From: Labrenzia sp. VG12
Lineage (GTDB): Bacteria > Pseudomonadota > Alphaproteobacteria > Rhizobiales > Stappiaceae
Reading direction: 5' to 3'
Length of the DNA: 64,000 bases
NCBI RefSeq assembly: GCF_002237595.1
Contig: NZ_CP022529.1
Span: 5,114,001-5,178,000 of the forward strand
Of this stretch, positions 17,833 through 26,985 are shown piece by piece (the stretch's first letter is position 1; the number at the start of each line of letters is the position of its first letter). The position numbers and the translations under genes were made by a program. The notes under the pieces were generated by a model that saw only the letters and a list, made by a program, of their open reading frames with translations, did no database searches and was not told where the DNA came from.

Positions 17833-19065
17833 ATGCTCACGGGTGCCAAGGCTAGGAAGATCAAGCCTGGCGACAAGCCGGTCTCCGATGGGACTGTTCA
17901 AGGGCTCTATCTCTTTCCCGGAAAGTCAGTCGGCAAGGCAAAGTGGGTGTTCCGGTTTGTATCACCTGAAACCGGCAAGCGCCGGGATATGGGTCTTGGA
18001 AGCTATCCGGCCGTCCTGCCGAAGGAAGCCCGCGAAAAAGGCCTTCGGGCGCGGCGGCTGTTGGAGAACGACAAGGATCCGCTCGATGAACGGCAGAGGC
18101 TGCTGGATAGCGAGCGGCTTAAAATGGCATTGCCGACCTTTGCCGAGGCGGCGCGTAAGGTTCATGAGGACCTAAAGGCGGGATTTCGAAATGAAAAACA
18201 CTCCAACCAGTGGATCAACACGCTGGAGCAATACGTGTTTCCCTCGATCGGCAGCATCCAGGTATCCAACTTGTCTCCTGCGGATTTCGCTGGTGCGCTG
18301 AAACCGATCTGGCTGGAAAAGCCGGAAACCGCGTCGCGTGTCAAGCAGCGGTGTGATGCCGTGATGAACTGATGCGCCGCACATGGGTTTATCATGGCAA
18401 GCCCTGTTGGTGTTGTCAGCCAGCTGCTGCCCAAGCAGCCCGGCAAGCGCGAGCGAGTTGCCAACCAGCCCGCCGTGCCCTGGCGGGACGTGCCGGTCTT
18501 TGTGTCGAACGTTTTGCATGCCGGATTGCACACACGTTCGAAACTCATGCTGGAAGTGCTGATCCTGACGGCCGCTCGCTCGGGGGAAGTCCGGCAGATG
18601 GCTTGGCCGGAACTGGACATGACCGCAGGGGTCTGGACCCTGCCGGCCCAGCGCATGAAAGCAAAGGTTCCGCATCGGGTGCCTCTTTCTCCCTATCTGA
18701 TCGAGCTATTCGAAAGACTGCGGCAGGACGCAGACTCGGAAGTGACCGAGCTTGTCTTCCCTTCGCGAAACAACACGCCGGTTAGCGACATGGCGCTGAC
18801 CAAATGCCTGCGCGATCACAAGGTCGCCAGCGACACGCCGGGGCGGATCGCCACCGCGCATGGCTTCAGATCGAGCTTCCGGGACTGGGCATCGGAAAAC
18901 GGGTACCCGCGTGATCTGGCGGAAAGAGCCCTTGCACATACGATCAGGAATGCAACCGAGGCGGCTTATCACCGGACAGATCTTCTGGATCAGCGCCGGG
19001 AGATGATGCTTGCGTGGGAAGCCTGGGTGCTAAGTCGCAAGAGTATGAAATGGCCACGTACCTGA
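17833..19065 (+). pseudogene. P4-type phage integrase with in-frame TGA
   Basis: The frame opens at ATG 17833 (MLTGAKARKIKPGDKPVSDG) with the N-terminal domain typical of P4/CP4 integrases (GLYLFPGKSVGKAKWVFRF, RRDMGLGSYPAVLPKEAR). It is cut by TGA at 18370-18372, where the family has Trp after DAVMN, and continues in the same frame. The second part holds the tyrosine-recombinase core: TAARSGEVR (first Arg), HGFRSSFRDW (His-x-x-Arg) and HTIRNATEAAYHRTD with the nucleophile Tyr. Translation could restart at ATG 18394, but the N-terminal arm-binding domain would be lost. It lies 200 bp inside the att-like repeat at 17611. Confidence 0.85.
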
Positions 19066-19324
19066 TTTTCAAAATACTATTTTTTGCAAAGTTCGGATGC
19101 GCACTAACCTAGGTTGGATCTCCAGTTTTCTCGTCGGTTCAACACTGAACCCTATCCCGTTGCAATTCTTCTAACCAGCATGTGAACGTCCGCAGTTTTT
19201 CGACATATATTTCCGGTTTGGATTGACGATGTTTTGACGGTTTATTGAACCATCGACTCGGCGAGGAGTTCAGGCAAGGCAGCAAAGAGAGAGCCCGAAG
19301 CCGTCATGCCCGAGCTCGACGGGT

Positions 19325-19987
19325 TTGAGCCAGACCGAACATATCGTTCGAGGTCTGGAATCCGGCGGTGTGGACTATGTAACCAAACCGGTCGACCCGG
19401 AGGAACTCATTGCAAGGCTTCGGGTCCATATCTCGAATGCACGCAACAGCCACAGTGCCCATGTCGCCCTGGACGCGTCGGGCCGTTTTCTGATCTCGGT
19501 TGATCTGTCCGGAAGGGTCTGCTGGGCAACGCCGCAAGCCTTGGCGTTGCTCGACGGCACGGAAGGGATTGGCCCGGAGGCTGTTGAGCAATTGCCTTCG
19601 GAAGCGATTGAGTGGCTGCGCAGCCACTTGTTGGAAACCGGAAAGAGCGGACTTTCCGACAGCGATGTCGTTGCGACAACGGGAGGGCTGTCGCTGCGGT
19701 TCAGTTATGCCGGGCAAATCAGTTCAAGTGAACATCTGCTGCGCGTGGCTGAAGTGGTCGGCGGCGGCCCGACCCATATCCTGAGAAAGGCATTTGACCT
19801 CACAGAACGGGAAGCTGAAGTTCTGATGTGGATCGCCAATGGTAAGTCCAACAAGGAGATTGCCGCGATCCTGGACATGAGCCCCCGCACGGTGAACAAG
19901 CACCTGGACCGGATTTTCGGCAAGCTCGGCGTCGAAAATCGAACCTCGGCGGCAGTGGTGTCTCTTAAGAAAATTCTGGAAGGCTGA
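19325..19987 (+). pseudogene. LuxR-type response regulator with truncated receiver domain
   Basis: Reads from inside a receiver domain (SQTEHIVRGLESGGVDYVTKP with the conserved Lys) through a middle sensor-like segment to a LuxR/FixJ helix-turn-helix (LTEREAEVLMWIANGKSNKEIA, residues about 157-178). Just upstream, 19306-19326 in another frame reads MPELDGF, a remnant of the receiver block that follows the phospho-acceptor Asp. Thus a stretch of the receiver was probably lost by an internal deletion that also shifted the frame. The intact HTH might still bind DNA if translated from TTG 19325. It sits between the broken integrase and the first sugar-uptake module. Confidence 0.65.
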
Positions 19988-20201
19988 AGCGGCTTGGGTT
20001 TCGCCGGTACTGGTTGTCTGTGCGGTACATAGTCTTGATGAAGCTGGATTTCAGCCAGAGATGGAATGAAACGGACAGCTGCTTCACAAACGAGCCGACA
20101 GGAAGTTTTCAGACCTGCGCTGGAACACTTGGACAAGTCGTCACCTCAACGCCTGTCTCGGCAATGATCTCACATCCCGACCTTCGGGACGCGCGAGACA
20201 A

Positions 20202-21230
20202 TTAAACGCTCTCAGGGGAGTAGATCTCGAACCCGATCGTCACGCGCTGTGCGCCCGCGTCAGGACCTGTTTTCTTGGTCTTGATCAAGGTTTCGAGACT
20301 TCTCCGGGCAAACGTTCGCATCGGGTGCGAGATGACCAATGAGAGTGTGCCGTCGATCAATGCTGCCCGTGTTTCACCAAAAAGCTCATAGCCAACCGAG
20401 ACGAAATCGTCTCGTTTCGGTGTGTCTCGCAAGGCGGAAATTGCGCCGGTAATACCTCCGCCTGAAACGAAGAGGCCGCACATGTCGGGATGTGTCGTCA
20501 GCATAGTCTCGACAAGCTCACGAGCGACAGCGGCCGTTTCGTAGGTAATTAGCGGGTCCAGCAAAACAAACTTGTTGTTGTGCTCACGGAAATACATGCG
20601 GAAACCGCTCTCGTTCATCTCCTGGTTTCGCAGGCGATAATTGCCAACCAGGATACCGATCTTTCCCGGTTTGCGAACCATTTTGTCAAACGCCCAGGCG
20701 GCAGTGCGCCCAACTTTCCAGTTGTCCAGCCCGACAAAACTGACGTTGCCACGCGCGGAAAGCGGGCCAATCAGTGAGGTCACAGGGACGCCGCGGTTGA
20801 TGACCCAGTCTATACCATCCGCCACAAGTGGGTGCTGCGGCGCAACGACGGCCAATGATTCACAGCGTTCGCCAAGAGAGCGAATATGATCGGCCACCTT
20901 GTCGGGGGAGAGATCCTCAAGAAATTCCAGTGTCAGTTCGATCCGGTCACCGGCAAAGGCTTCGGCTTCTGTGGTGAGTGCATCTCCGAGATTTCGATAA
21001 AATGTCCGGTCGCCGCGTTGCAGGAGCACGCCTAATCGGTGCCTTTCCCGCCCAATGCTCACCGCGTGTTCGATGGTGCCGAGCCCGTAGAACCCAATCT
21101 CTGCGGCTGCCCGTAAGACGCGCTCGCGCGTAGATTGGCGGACGTTTCCCGCATCGTTCAGGATCCGGTTGATGGTCGACACCGAGACGCCCGCGGCTTC
21201 GGCCAAATCCGGGATTGTTGGTCGTTTCAT
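20202..21230 (-). CDS. LacI-family transcriptional regulator, module 1
   Basis: 342 residues: an N-terminal LacI helix-turn-helix with hinge (IPDLAEAAGVSVSTINRILN, VRQSTRERVLRAA) and a periplasmic-binding-like ligand domain (for example VGYELFGETRAALIDG). It is divergent from the sugar ABC genes starting at 21627 and probably represses them until a sugar, perhaps a cyclitol, binds. Two inverted repeats in the shared 396-bp intergenic region are candidate operators. Start ATG 21230 is the first and best; the HTH begins at residue 4. Confidence 0.88.
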   Translation of the reverse strand: MKRPTIPDLAEAAGVSVSTINRILNDAGNVRQSTRERVLRAAAEIGFYGLGTIEHAVSIGRERHRLGVLLQRGDRTFYRNLGDALTTEAEAFAGDRIELTLEFLEDLSPDKVADHIRSLGERCESLAVVAPQHPLVADGIDWVINRGVPVTSLIGPLSARGNVSFVGLDNWKVGRTAAWAFDKMVRKPGKIGILVGNYRLRNQEMNESGFRMYFREHNNKFVLLDPLITYETAAVARELVETMLTTHPDMCGLFVSGGGITGAISALRDTPKRDDFVSVGYELFGETRAALIDGTLSLVISHPMRTFARRSLETLIKTKKTGPDAGAQRVTIGFEIYSPESV

Positions 21231-21416
21231 ATCGTGTCATCCAGCCCGTTTCATCTCATTTAGCCTCATTTTGTAGTCTGAATGAAGCTTTTTGAAATGA
21301 AATTTTCTGATATTTTTTGAGGTACTTGATCTTATTCATTTCAATCTGCCAAGACATCCCTATCAGTCTTTTACCGATCCGGACAGGCTGATGGGAGGAT
21401 TTCACGAATGGTGTTC

Positions 21417-21442
21417 GATACGCACAAAAGAAAAAGCGTATC
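21417..21442. promoter_or_regulatory. Inverted repeat in the LacI/ABC intergenic region
   Basis: Arms GATACGC and GCGTATC with a 12-base A-rich spacer. Possible operator or promoter element; the spacer is long for a LacI site. Confidence 0.3.
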
Positions 21443-21536
21443 AAAGTTCAAAAATAAACAAATAAAATCAGAAACTTATCGTGGATCTGTTTGCGTTTGT
21501 TGATTGAAGCCTCCCAAATCGAACACAGTCGATGTC

Positions 21537-21562
21537 GCGCAAATATGTACGTATTTTCGCGC
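21537..21562. promoter_or_regulatory. Palindrome upstream of sugar-binding protein 1, candidate LacI operator
   Basis: A near-perfect 26-bp palindrome centred on GTAC: half-sites GCGCAAATAT and GTATTTTCGCGC. It lies about 65 bp before the start of the binding-protein gene, a fitting place for repression by the divergent LacI protein. Confidence 0.45.
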
Positions 21563-21626
21563 GTCGGGTCTTGAGGAAACTGAATTGAAACCTGTCATTT
21601 CGACAGGGCAAACGGGAGGACCTTTT

Positions 21627-22586
21627 ATGAAATTCAAGTCAGCAATTGCAGCCGCTCTCCTCAGCGCCGTCATGTCGGCGCCGGCAGCAGCCCAGGATAT
21701 TGCCGTGATTGTGGGATCTGCCCAGGATGGGTTCTGGAACATGGTGAAAAAGGGTGTCGATGACGCAACGCTCATGGTGGAAGCCAATGGCGGCACCGTG
21801 AACTTCATGCAGACCCAGAACTACGACAATTTCGGTCCTGATCTTGTGTCGTTGATCGAGCAGGCCGTCGCCCAGGGTGCTGAAGGGATTGCGATACCGA
21901 ACTGGTTGCCTGAATCTGAAACTCCTGCTCTTCAAGCTGCACGGGACGCAGGCGTCGTCATCACGTCATTCAACGCCGGCCAGGGCGAAATGAAAAACTA
22001 TGACGCGTTGAACTACTTTGGCTCCGACGAATATCTTGCCGGGGTTGCAGGCGGCAAATATCTCGCAGGAAAAGGGGCAACGAAGATCCTTTGCCATATT
22101 CAGAACCCTGGTGCGGTGAACCTGGAGACCCGTTGCAAGGGCGTTGAAGATGGCGCCAAGGAAGCCGGCGCCGCAGCTTATATTCTGCGTGTTCCGGCAA
22201 ATCTCGACCAGGACATGGTGGGGACCTCCGAAGCCATCAAGGCTGAATTGATCGCAGACCCGTCCATTGATGCCGTTATCAATCTGGCCGCGTGGGCTGC
22301 AGATGCATCTGCCTCTGCGATTGACCAGCTTGGCAAGACTGGCGAAATCCAGCTCGGAACATTTGACATGTCGGCCTCTGTGTTGGAGCGCATCTCGAAC
22401 GGAACGCAGGCAATGGCCATCGACCAGCAGCCCTATCTGCAAGGCTTCCTGGCGACTTCAATGCTGTTTGCAAACCTGAAGTTTGGAACCGAGATCGCGA
22501 CCAAGCCCGTGTTGACCGGGCCGGCGATTGTGGATGCATCCAATGTCGAGACCGCCATCGAAGGCGTAAAGCTGGGCGCGCGATAA
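21627..22586 (+). CDS. Sugar ABC transporter periplasmic binding protein, module 1
   Basis: About 319 residues from ATG 21627, which has a strong GGGAGGA RBS; the frame is open to 21504 but that part is not needed. A Sec signal peptide ends around APAAAQ-DIAVIV. The mature protein is a type 1 periplasmic binding fold like ribose/xylitol/inositol-binding proteins (AVIVGSAQDGFWNMVKKG, then GTFDMSASVLE and AIDQQPYLQGF near the ligand hinge). It starts the operon binding protein-permease-ATPase-dehydrogenase-isomerase. Ligand not determined; the neighbours suggest a polyol or cyclitol. Confidence 0.88.
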   Translation: MKFKSAIAAALLSAVMSAPAAAQDIAVIVGSAQDGFWNMVKKGVDDATLMVEANGGTVNFMQTQNYDNFGPDLVSLIEQAVAQGAEGIAIPNWLPESETPALQAARDAGVVITSFNAGQGEMKNYDALNYFGSDEYLAGVAGGKYLAGKGATKILCHIQNPGAVNLETRCKGVEDGAKEAGAAAYILRVPANLDQDMVGTSEAIKAELIADPSIDAVINLAAWAADASASAIDQLGKTGEIQLGTFDMSASVLERISNGTQAMAIDQQPYLQGFLATSMLFANLKFGTEIATKPVLTGPAIVDASNVETAIEGVKLGAR

Positions 22587-22603
22587 CCTCAAAAATCAAA
22601 ACC

Positions 22604-22627
22604 GACCCGGCCGCCTCAGGCCGGGTC
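22604..22627. terminator. GC-rich hairpin after binding protein 1
   Basis: A 9-bp stem GACCCGGCC/GGCCGGGTC with a 6-base loop, no T tract. Such hairpins between binding-protein and permease genes often protect the upstream mRNA and lower downstream expression. A similar hairpin stands at the same place in module 2. Confidence 0.55.
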
Positions 22628-22688
22628 AGCATGGAAAGCTTCACCAACTCGTAGCTGAAGGTTCCATCTGCAGGAGAGGCATCTGCAA

Positions 22689-23759
22689 ATGGCAGACACA
22701 ACAACGACCGGCAAAACCGACACTCCGACCGGGACAGAAAGCCCTTCAACTTCCTCCGGATTCGATTTTGGCGCATTTCTGCGCAGCCCTGCCGCCGGCG
22801 CATTCATGGGGTTTGTGGCGGTATTCGTCCTGTTTTCCTTTTTTGGCTTTGGGCGAAACTTCCTTTCGGTTCCAGGCGTCACGACATGGGTCAATTATGC
22901 TTCGCTGATTGGAATGATTGCCATTCCTGTCGGTTTTCTGATGATCGCGGGGGAACTCGACATTTCAACGGGAGCGGTTCTTCCGGCAGCGACAATGACG
23001 GTTGCAATCGTGTCGGGCCACTATGAAATGCACGTTCTTGTCGGGGTGTTCGCCGCGCTCGCAATTGGAGCGATGATCGGATTTGTAAACGGATTTATCG
23101 TGACCCGCACACAGGTGCCGTCCTTTATCGTGACGCTCGCGACGTTGTTCGCGGTCGCAGGCCTGACGCTTTACCTGTCTATCTTTTTCATCAACAACAC
23201 CAATTCGTTTTATCATGCGCCGGAATGGGCAAAGGAGCTGTTTGGGGGGAAAGTCGGCGGTTTCAGAACGTCGGTTTTCTGGTGGGCCGCCATGGTCGCC
23301 GCCTTCGTGTTTTTCCTGCACTATTCGCCTTGGGGGAACTGGGTCTTTGCGTTGGGTGGCGATCAGGAAAGTGCTCGCAATGCCGGCATTCCGACACGTC
23401 GCCTGAAGATCAGCCTGTTCATGCTTTGCTCAACCTGCACTGCCTTTGCAGGGGTGTTGCAGGTGATGACCTTCAATTCCGCAACGTCGCAAGCCAATTT
23501 CGGATTGATATTCAACACCATCATTTCCGTTGTTGTTGGAGGCGTTCTCCTGACAGGTGGCTTCGGAACGGTTTGGGGCATTGTCTTCGGAGCCCTGACG
23601 CTTTCCATCGTCACTCAGGCCATCGGATTCACTGAGATCGATCGAAATCTTTCCTTCCTGATCATTGGTGTGATGCTTCTGATCGCGGTTCTCATGAACG
23701 ACACGTTCCGGAGTCTGGCGACGGCCTGGACAAGCAAGAAGAAGCAGGGAGAGCGGTGA
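22689..23759 (+). CDS. Sugar ABC transporter permease, module 1
   Basis: 356 residues with a 30-residue Ser/Thr/Pro-rich N-terminus followed by about 9-10 hydrophobic helices of the RbsC-type (BPD_transp_2) fold. Family features include AGELDISTGAVL, TRTQVPSFIVTLATLF, the cytoplasmic coupling segment ALGGDQESARNAGIPTRRLK and VVVGGVLLTGGFGT. It forms the inner-membrane channel with the ATPase encoded next, whose start overlaps its stop (ATG 23759). Confidence 0.9.
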   Translation: MADTTTTGKTDTPTGTESPSTSSGFDFGAFLRSPAAGAFMGFVAVFVLFSFFGFGRNFLSVPGVTTWVNYASLIGMIAIPVGFLMIAGELDISTGAVLPAATMTVAIVSGHYEMHVLVGVFAALAIGAMIGFVNGFIVTRTQVPSFIVTLATLFAVAGLTLYLSIFFINNTNSFYHAPEWAKELFGGKVGGFRTSVFWWAAMVAAFVFFLHYSPWGNWVFALGGDQESARNAGIPTRRLKISLFMLCSTCTAFAGVLQVMTFNSATSQANFGLIFNTIISVVVGGVLLTGGFGTVWGIVFGALTLSIVTQAIGFTEIDRNLSFLIIGVMLLIAVLMNDTFRSLATAWTSKKKQGER

Positions 23760-24583
23760 TGTCGGAAAAGAATCCCGTGATCGAGTTGCGTCAGGTCGAC
23801 AAGTCTTTCGGTCCGATTGATGTGCTTCATGAAATTAGCTTGAAGGTGAGCGAAGGAGAGGTGCTCTGCCTCCTTGGTGACAATGGCGCCGGGAAATCGA
23901 CCTTGATCAAGACACTTGCCGGCGTGCATCAGCCAACAAGCGGCAAGATCCTGATGGATGGCGAGATCACAACACTGAACGGGCCTCGTGACGCACAGAA
24001 CCGGGGCATCGCGACGGTTCACCAATTCGGGGGAACCTATCCCCTGATGTCCGTGGGGCGCAATTTCTTCATGGGGGTGGAGCCGACCAAGGGGTTTGGA
24101 CCTTTCAAGATTTACGATCGCAGAAAGGCCAACCGGATCGCAGTCGAAGAAGTTCAGAAAATGGGTATTACCCGGATCACCGACGGCGACCGGCTTGTTG
24201 GAGGATTGTCCGGTGGAGAACGTCAATCGCTGGCGATCGCGCGCGCTGTCTATTTCGGTGCGCGTGTTCTGATCCTGGACGAGCCAACTGCCGCCTTGGG
24301 CGTCAAGCAGGCCGCTCATGTTCTACGCATCGTGAACGAAGCCAAACGGCGCGGTCTGGCCGTAATCTTCATTACACACCAGGTCATGCATGCCATGGCG
24401 GTTGGAGATCACTTCGCAGTCCTGATCCGGGGAGCTGTCGCGGCAGATTTCCGCAAGGGTGAGAAGACGCGTGAACAGATTGCGGACCTGATGGCCGGTG
24501 GAGAATCCATGGCGGATCTGGAGGCCAGCATAGAAGGTTACATGCAAACTCATGAGGGACATCCGCCTCCGCCGGAGAGTTGA
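23759..24583 (+). CDS. Sugar ABC transporter ATP-binding protein, module 1
   Basis: 274 residues, a single ATPase cassette rather than the doubled RbsA/MglA type. Walker A is GDNGAGKSTLIK (about residues 42-53), the signature is LSGGERQSLAIARA and Walker B is VLILDEPTAALG, followed by a switch His in FITHQ. The start ATG overlaps the permease stop. It works with the preceding permease and binding protein in carbohydrate uptake. It is closely similar in layout to the ATPase of module 2. Confidence 0.9.
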   Translation: MSEKNPVIELRQVDKSFGPIDVLHEISLKVSEGEVLCLLGDNGAGKSTLIKTLAGVHQPTSGKILMDGEITTLNGPRDAQNRGIATVHQFGGTYPLMSVGRNFFMGVEPTKGFGPFKIYDRRKANRIAVEEVQKMGITRITDGDRLVGGLSGGERQSLAIARAVYFGARVLILDEPTAALGVKQAAHVLRIVNEAKRRGLAVIFITHQVMHAMAVGDHFAVLIRGAVAADFRKGEKTREQIADLMAGGESMADLEASIEGYMQTHEGHPPPPES

Positions 24584-24629
24584 GACTTCGCGTGAAAGGG
24601 GGAACTGCCCTTCCTCCTTTCCCTCCCAA

Positions 24630-24654
24630 GGCGGCCCGCTTCGTGCGGGCCGCC
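24630..24654. terminator. GC-rich hairpin between ATPase 1 and the dehydrogenase gene
   Basis: Perfect 10-bp stem GGCGGCCCGC/GCGGGCCGCC with loop TTCGT. No T tract, so partial termination or mRNA processing is as likely as full termination. Confidence 0.5.
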
Positions 24655-24682
24655 GCTCAGCAACAGCCAGCAGATTGAAAAG

Positions 24683-25687
24683 ATGACAATAAGAGTTGCG
24701 ATCATAGGGGCCGGCCTGATGGGCGCGGACCACGCCCGAATTGTGTCCGAGGAGGTGTCCGGCGCGAAGGTTCAGGTCGTCTGCGACAGGGATCGGGGGC
24801 GCGCCAGACGCATCGCCGAGAGCACTGGCGCGGCCGATGTCGGTTCTGATGCGAAAGAGGTTGTGGCGCGCACGGATGTGGATGCGGTCATCATTGCCAG
24901 TCCCGACGGCACGCATGCTGCACTGAGCCTGGCTTGTGTCAGGGCCGGAAAACACGTGCTGTGCGAAAAGCCGCTGTCCCAGTCTTCGGATGAATGTCTG
25001 CAGGTGATGGAAGCGGAACGGGCTTCCGGTTCGAAACTGATCCAACTCGGCTTCATGCGTCGCTACGACCAGTCGTATGTCGAAATGAAGCAGGCATTGA
25101 CGGATGGCATGCTCGGCCAGGCGATCATGATGCACAATTTCCACCGGAATGTCGAAACGCCGGCGGCCGGGTTCGTGGCTGAAATGGCCATCACCAATTC
25201 CGCGCCACACGAGTTCGATGTTGCCCGTTTCATTCTGGATACGGAATACACCGGCGTTTCCGCATTTGCTCCCAGGACAAAAAATGGAGGCGTTGGTCCG
25301 GTGTTTCTGGTGCTGGAAACACGCGAGGGGCAGCTCGTTAACGTCGAAATCAACAACAACGCCTCATACGGTTACGATGTGCGTGCCGAACTGGTCGGTG
25401 AAAACGGTGCAATCTCTCTGGTCGACCCGGTGCACTCCCGGCTCGATATTTCGCTGACCTCACGCACCAGTTATGCATCCGATTGGCGCCCCAGATATGG
25501 GGAGGCCTATCGCCGCCAGAATAGGGATTTTATCGCCTTTGTTGAATCCGGCCGGTTTCCCGAAATCGCGTCTGATTGCTGGGATGGGTATGCCACGGCC
25601 GTCACCGCGGAAGCGGGTGTCGCAGCCCTGCAATCGGGTCACAAGGTGCCTGTGAACATGATCGCCAAGCCGGAGTTTTATACATGA
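24683..25687 (+). CDS. Gfo/Idh/MocA-family oxidoreductase, module 1 (inositol 2-dehydrogenase-like)
   Basis: 334 residues. The N-terminal Rossmann domain has AIIGAGLMGADHA (residues 6-18), and the EKP motif with the conserved Lys occurs in HVLCEKPLSQS (about 93-103). The C-terminal alpha/beta domain shows GFMRRYDQSYVEMK and a HEFDVARFIL segment with the catalytic His. Such enzymes oxidise or reduce sugars and cyclitols with NAD(H). Next to iol genes, oxidation of myo-, scyllo- or chiro-inositol is a fair guess but is not shown by the sequence. Stop overlaps the next start (ATGA). Confidence 0.85.
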   Translation: MTIRVAIIGAGLMGADHARIVSEEVSGAKVQVVCDRDRGRARRIAESTGAADVGSDAKEVVARTDVDAVIIASPDGTHAALSLACVRAGKHVLCEKPLSQSSDECLQVMEAERASGSKLIQLGFMRRYDQSYVEMKQALTDGMLGQAIMMHNFHRNVETPAAGFVAEMAITNSAPHEFDVARFILDTEYTGVSAFAPRTKNGGVGPVFLVLETREGQLVNVEINNNASYGYDVRAELVGENGAISLVDPVHSRLDISLTSRTSYASDWRPRYGEAYRRQNRDFIAFVESGRFPEIASDCWDGYATAVTAEAGVAALQSGHKVPVNMIAKPEFYT

Positions 25688-26643
25688 AGTTGGGTTTTGT
25701 GTCGGACAGTCTCGGGTCCCTGAGCCTGAACGAGATGCTCGACAACGCGGCGCGCCTTGGGGTGAGTGGTGTGGAAGTGAATACGTGTGGCTGGTCGACC
25801 GCACCGCATTTCAGGCTGCTCGAAATGCTGAACAGTGCTTCGGCACGCAAGGCTTTCCGGAAGGTCTTTGACGATCGTGGGCTTGAGATCATCGCGCTCA
25901 ATGCAAATGGGAACCCGTTGCATCCGACGGACGCGTCTCAACGGGAGGGATTGAAAAACACCATACGGGTCGCTGGGGAGCTGGGTATCAAGACTGTCTG
26001 TGCAATGTCCGGATTACCGGCGGGAAATGCGCAAGATTCCATGCCAAACTGGGTTGTTTCCTCATGGCCCCCGGAAACGCAGGAAATACTCCGATTTCAA
26101 TGGGAAGAAAAACTCTTTCCGTTCTGGAGTGACATTGCCGCGCTTGCTGTTGAAAACGGTGTCGAGCGGATCGCCCTTGAGCTTCACGGCAATCAATGCG
26201 TCTACAATGTCCCTTCCTTGAAGAAACTGCGTGATGAGATCGGTTCCCTGATCGGGGCGAATCTTGATCCCTCTCATCTCTTCTGGATGGGGGCTGACCC
26301 GCTTCTGGCCGCAGAAGCGCTTGGCGAGGCGATTTACCATGTCCATGCCAAGGACACACTCTTGAACGCTCCCGTTCAGGCGACAACGGGCCTTCTGGAA
26401 AACGGTTCCTTGATGGATATTCCCGCGCGAAGCTGGTCCTACATCACCCTGGGCTTCGGTCACGGCGAGGAATGGTGGCGGCAGTTTTGCTATCGTCTGA
26501 AAATGGCAGGCTACGACGGCTGGATTTCGATTGAGCATGAAGACGTGTTACTCAACGCCTTGGAAGGGCTGGAGAAATCCGTTTCCTTGTTGCAAGGTGT
26601 AGTGCCGTCGGCTGCTTCCGACTACAGGCCGCAGGAAATCTGA
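25684..26643 (+). CDS. Sugar phosphate isomerase/epimerase (xylose isomerase-like TIM barrel), module 1
   Basis: 319 residues from ATG 25684, which overlaps the preceding stop as ATGA; the longer open frame to 25576 lies inside the upstream gene. The AP-endonuclease-2/xylose isomerase-like barrel is seen in ALELHGNQCVYN (metal-binding Glu/His), LDPSHLFWMG, IYHVHAKDT and WISIEHEDVL, which provide the usual metal ligands Glu, Asp/His, His and Glu. It may be an inosose or keto-sugar isomerase working on the dehydrogenase product. Ends the module 1 operon. Confidence 0.82.
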   Translation: MKLGFVSDSLGSLSLNEMLDNAARLGVSGVEVNTCGWSTAPHFRLLEMLNSASARKAFRKVFDDRGLEIIALNANGNPLHPTDASQREGLKNTIRVAGELGIKTVCAMSGLPAGNAQDSMPNWVVSSWPPETQEILRFQWEEKLFPFWSDIAALAVENGVERIALELHGNQCVYNVPSLKKLRDEIGSLIGANLDPSHLFWMGADPLLAAEALGEAIYHVHAKDTLLNAPVQATTGLLENGSLMDIPARSWSYITLGFGHGEEWWRQFCYRLKMAGYDGWISIEHEDVLLNALEGLEKSVSLLQGVVPSAASDYRPQEI

Positions 26644-26985
26644 ACAAAGTTCTTCGTCAAGAGACTGTGGTGGCAGCATCAGACTAACCAGCTCTACCGT
26701 AAGCTGGGAACACGTTTTGCCGGCAGGCTTTCACTTTGATCTCGGGACCTTTGCCCGAGGAGCGCGTTACGGTCTGACGGTCTGAGCGCTGTCGGATGAC
26801 ACCGACATGTCAAGACCGCGTCAAGGCTACGACTTCTGCAGAAGCGATGCTCCACATGCCCGGAAAGTCATGAAACGATTTTGGTGCCTGTTGGAAAGTC
26901 GCGATTCAAGCTCAATCAAATCGGCTCTTGGCGTCAAAGTTTCGCCAGTTATGCGGTCGGTCAGCTTCAATAGGGCCGTGGGCAA
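26644..26985. other. 342-bp intergenic region between convergent genes
   Basis: It lies between the end of module 1 and the 3' end of the module 2 LacI gene. No gene supported and no clear T-tract terminator found. Confidence 0.5.
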
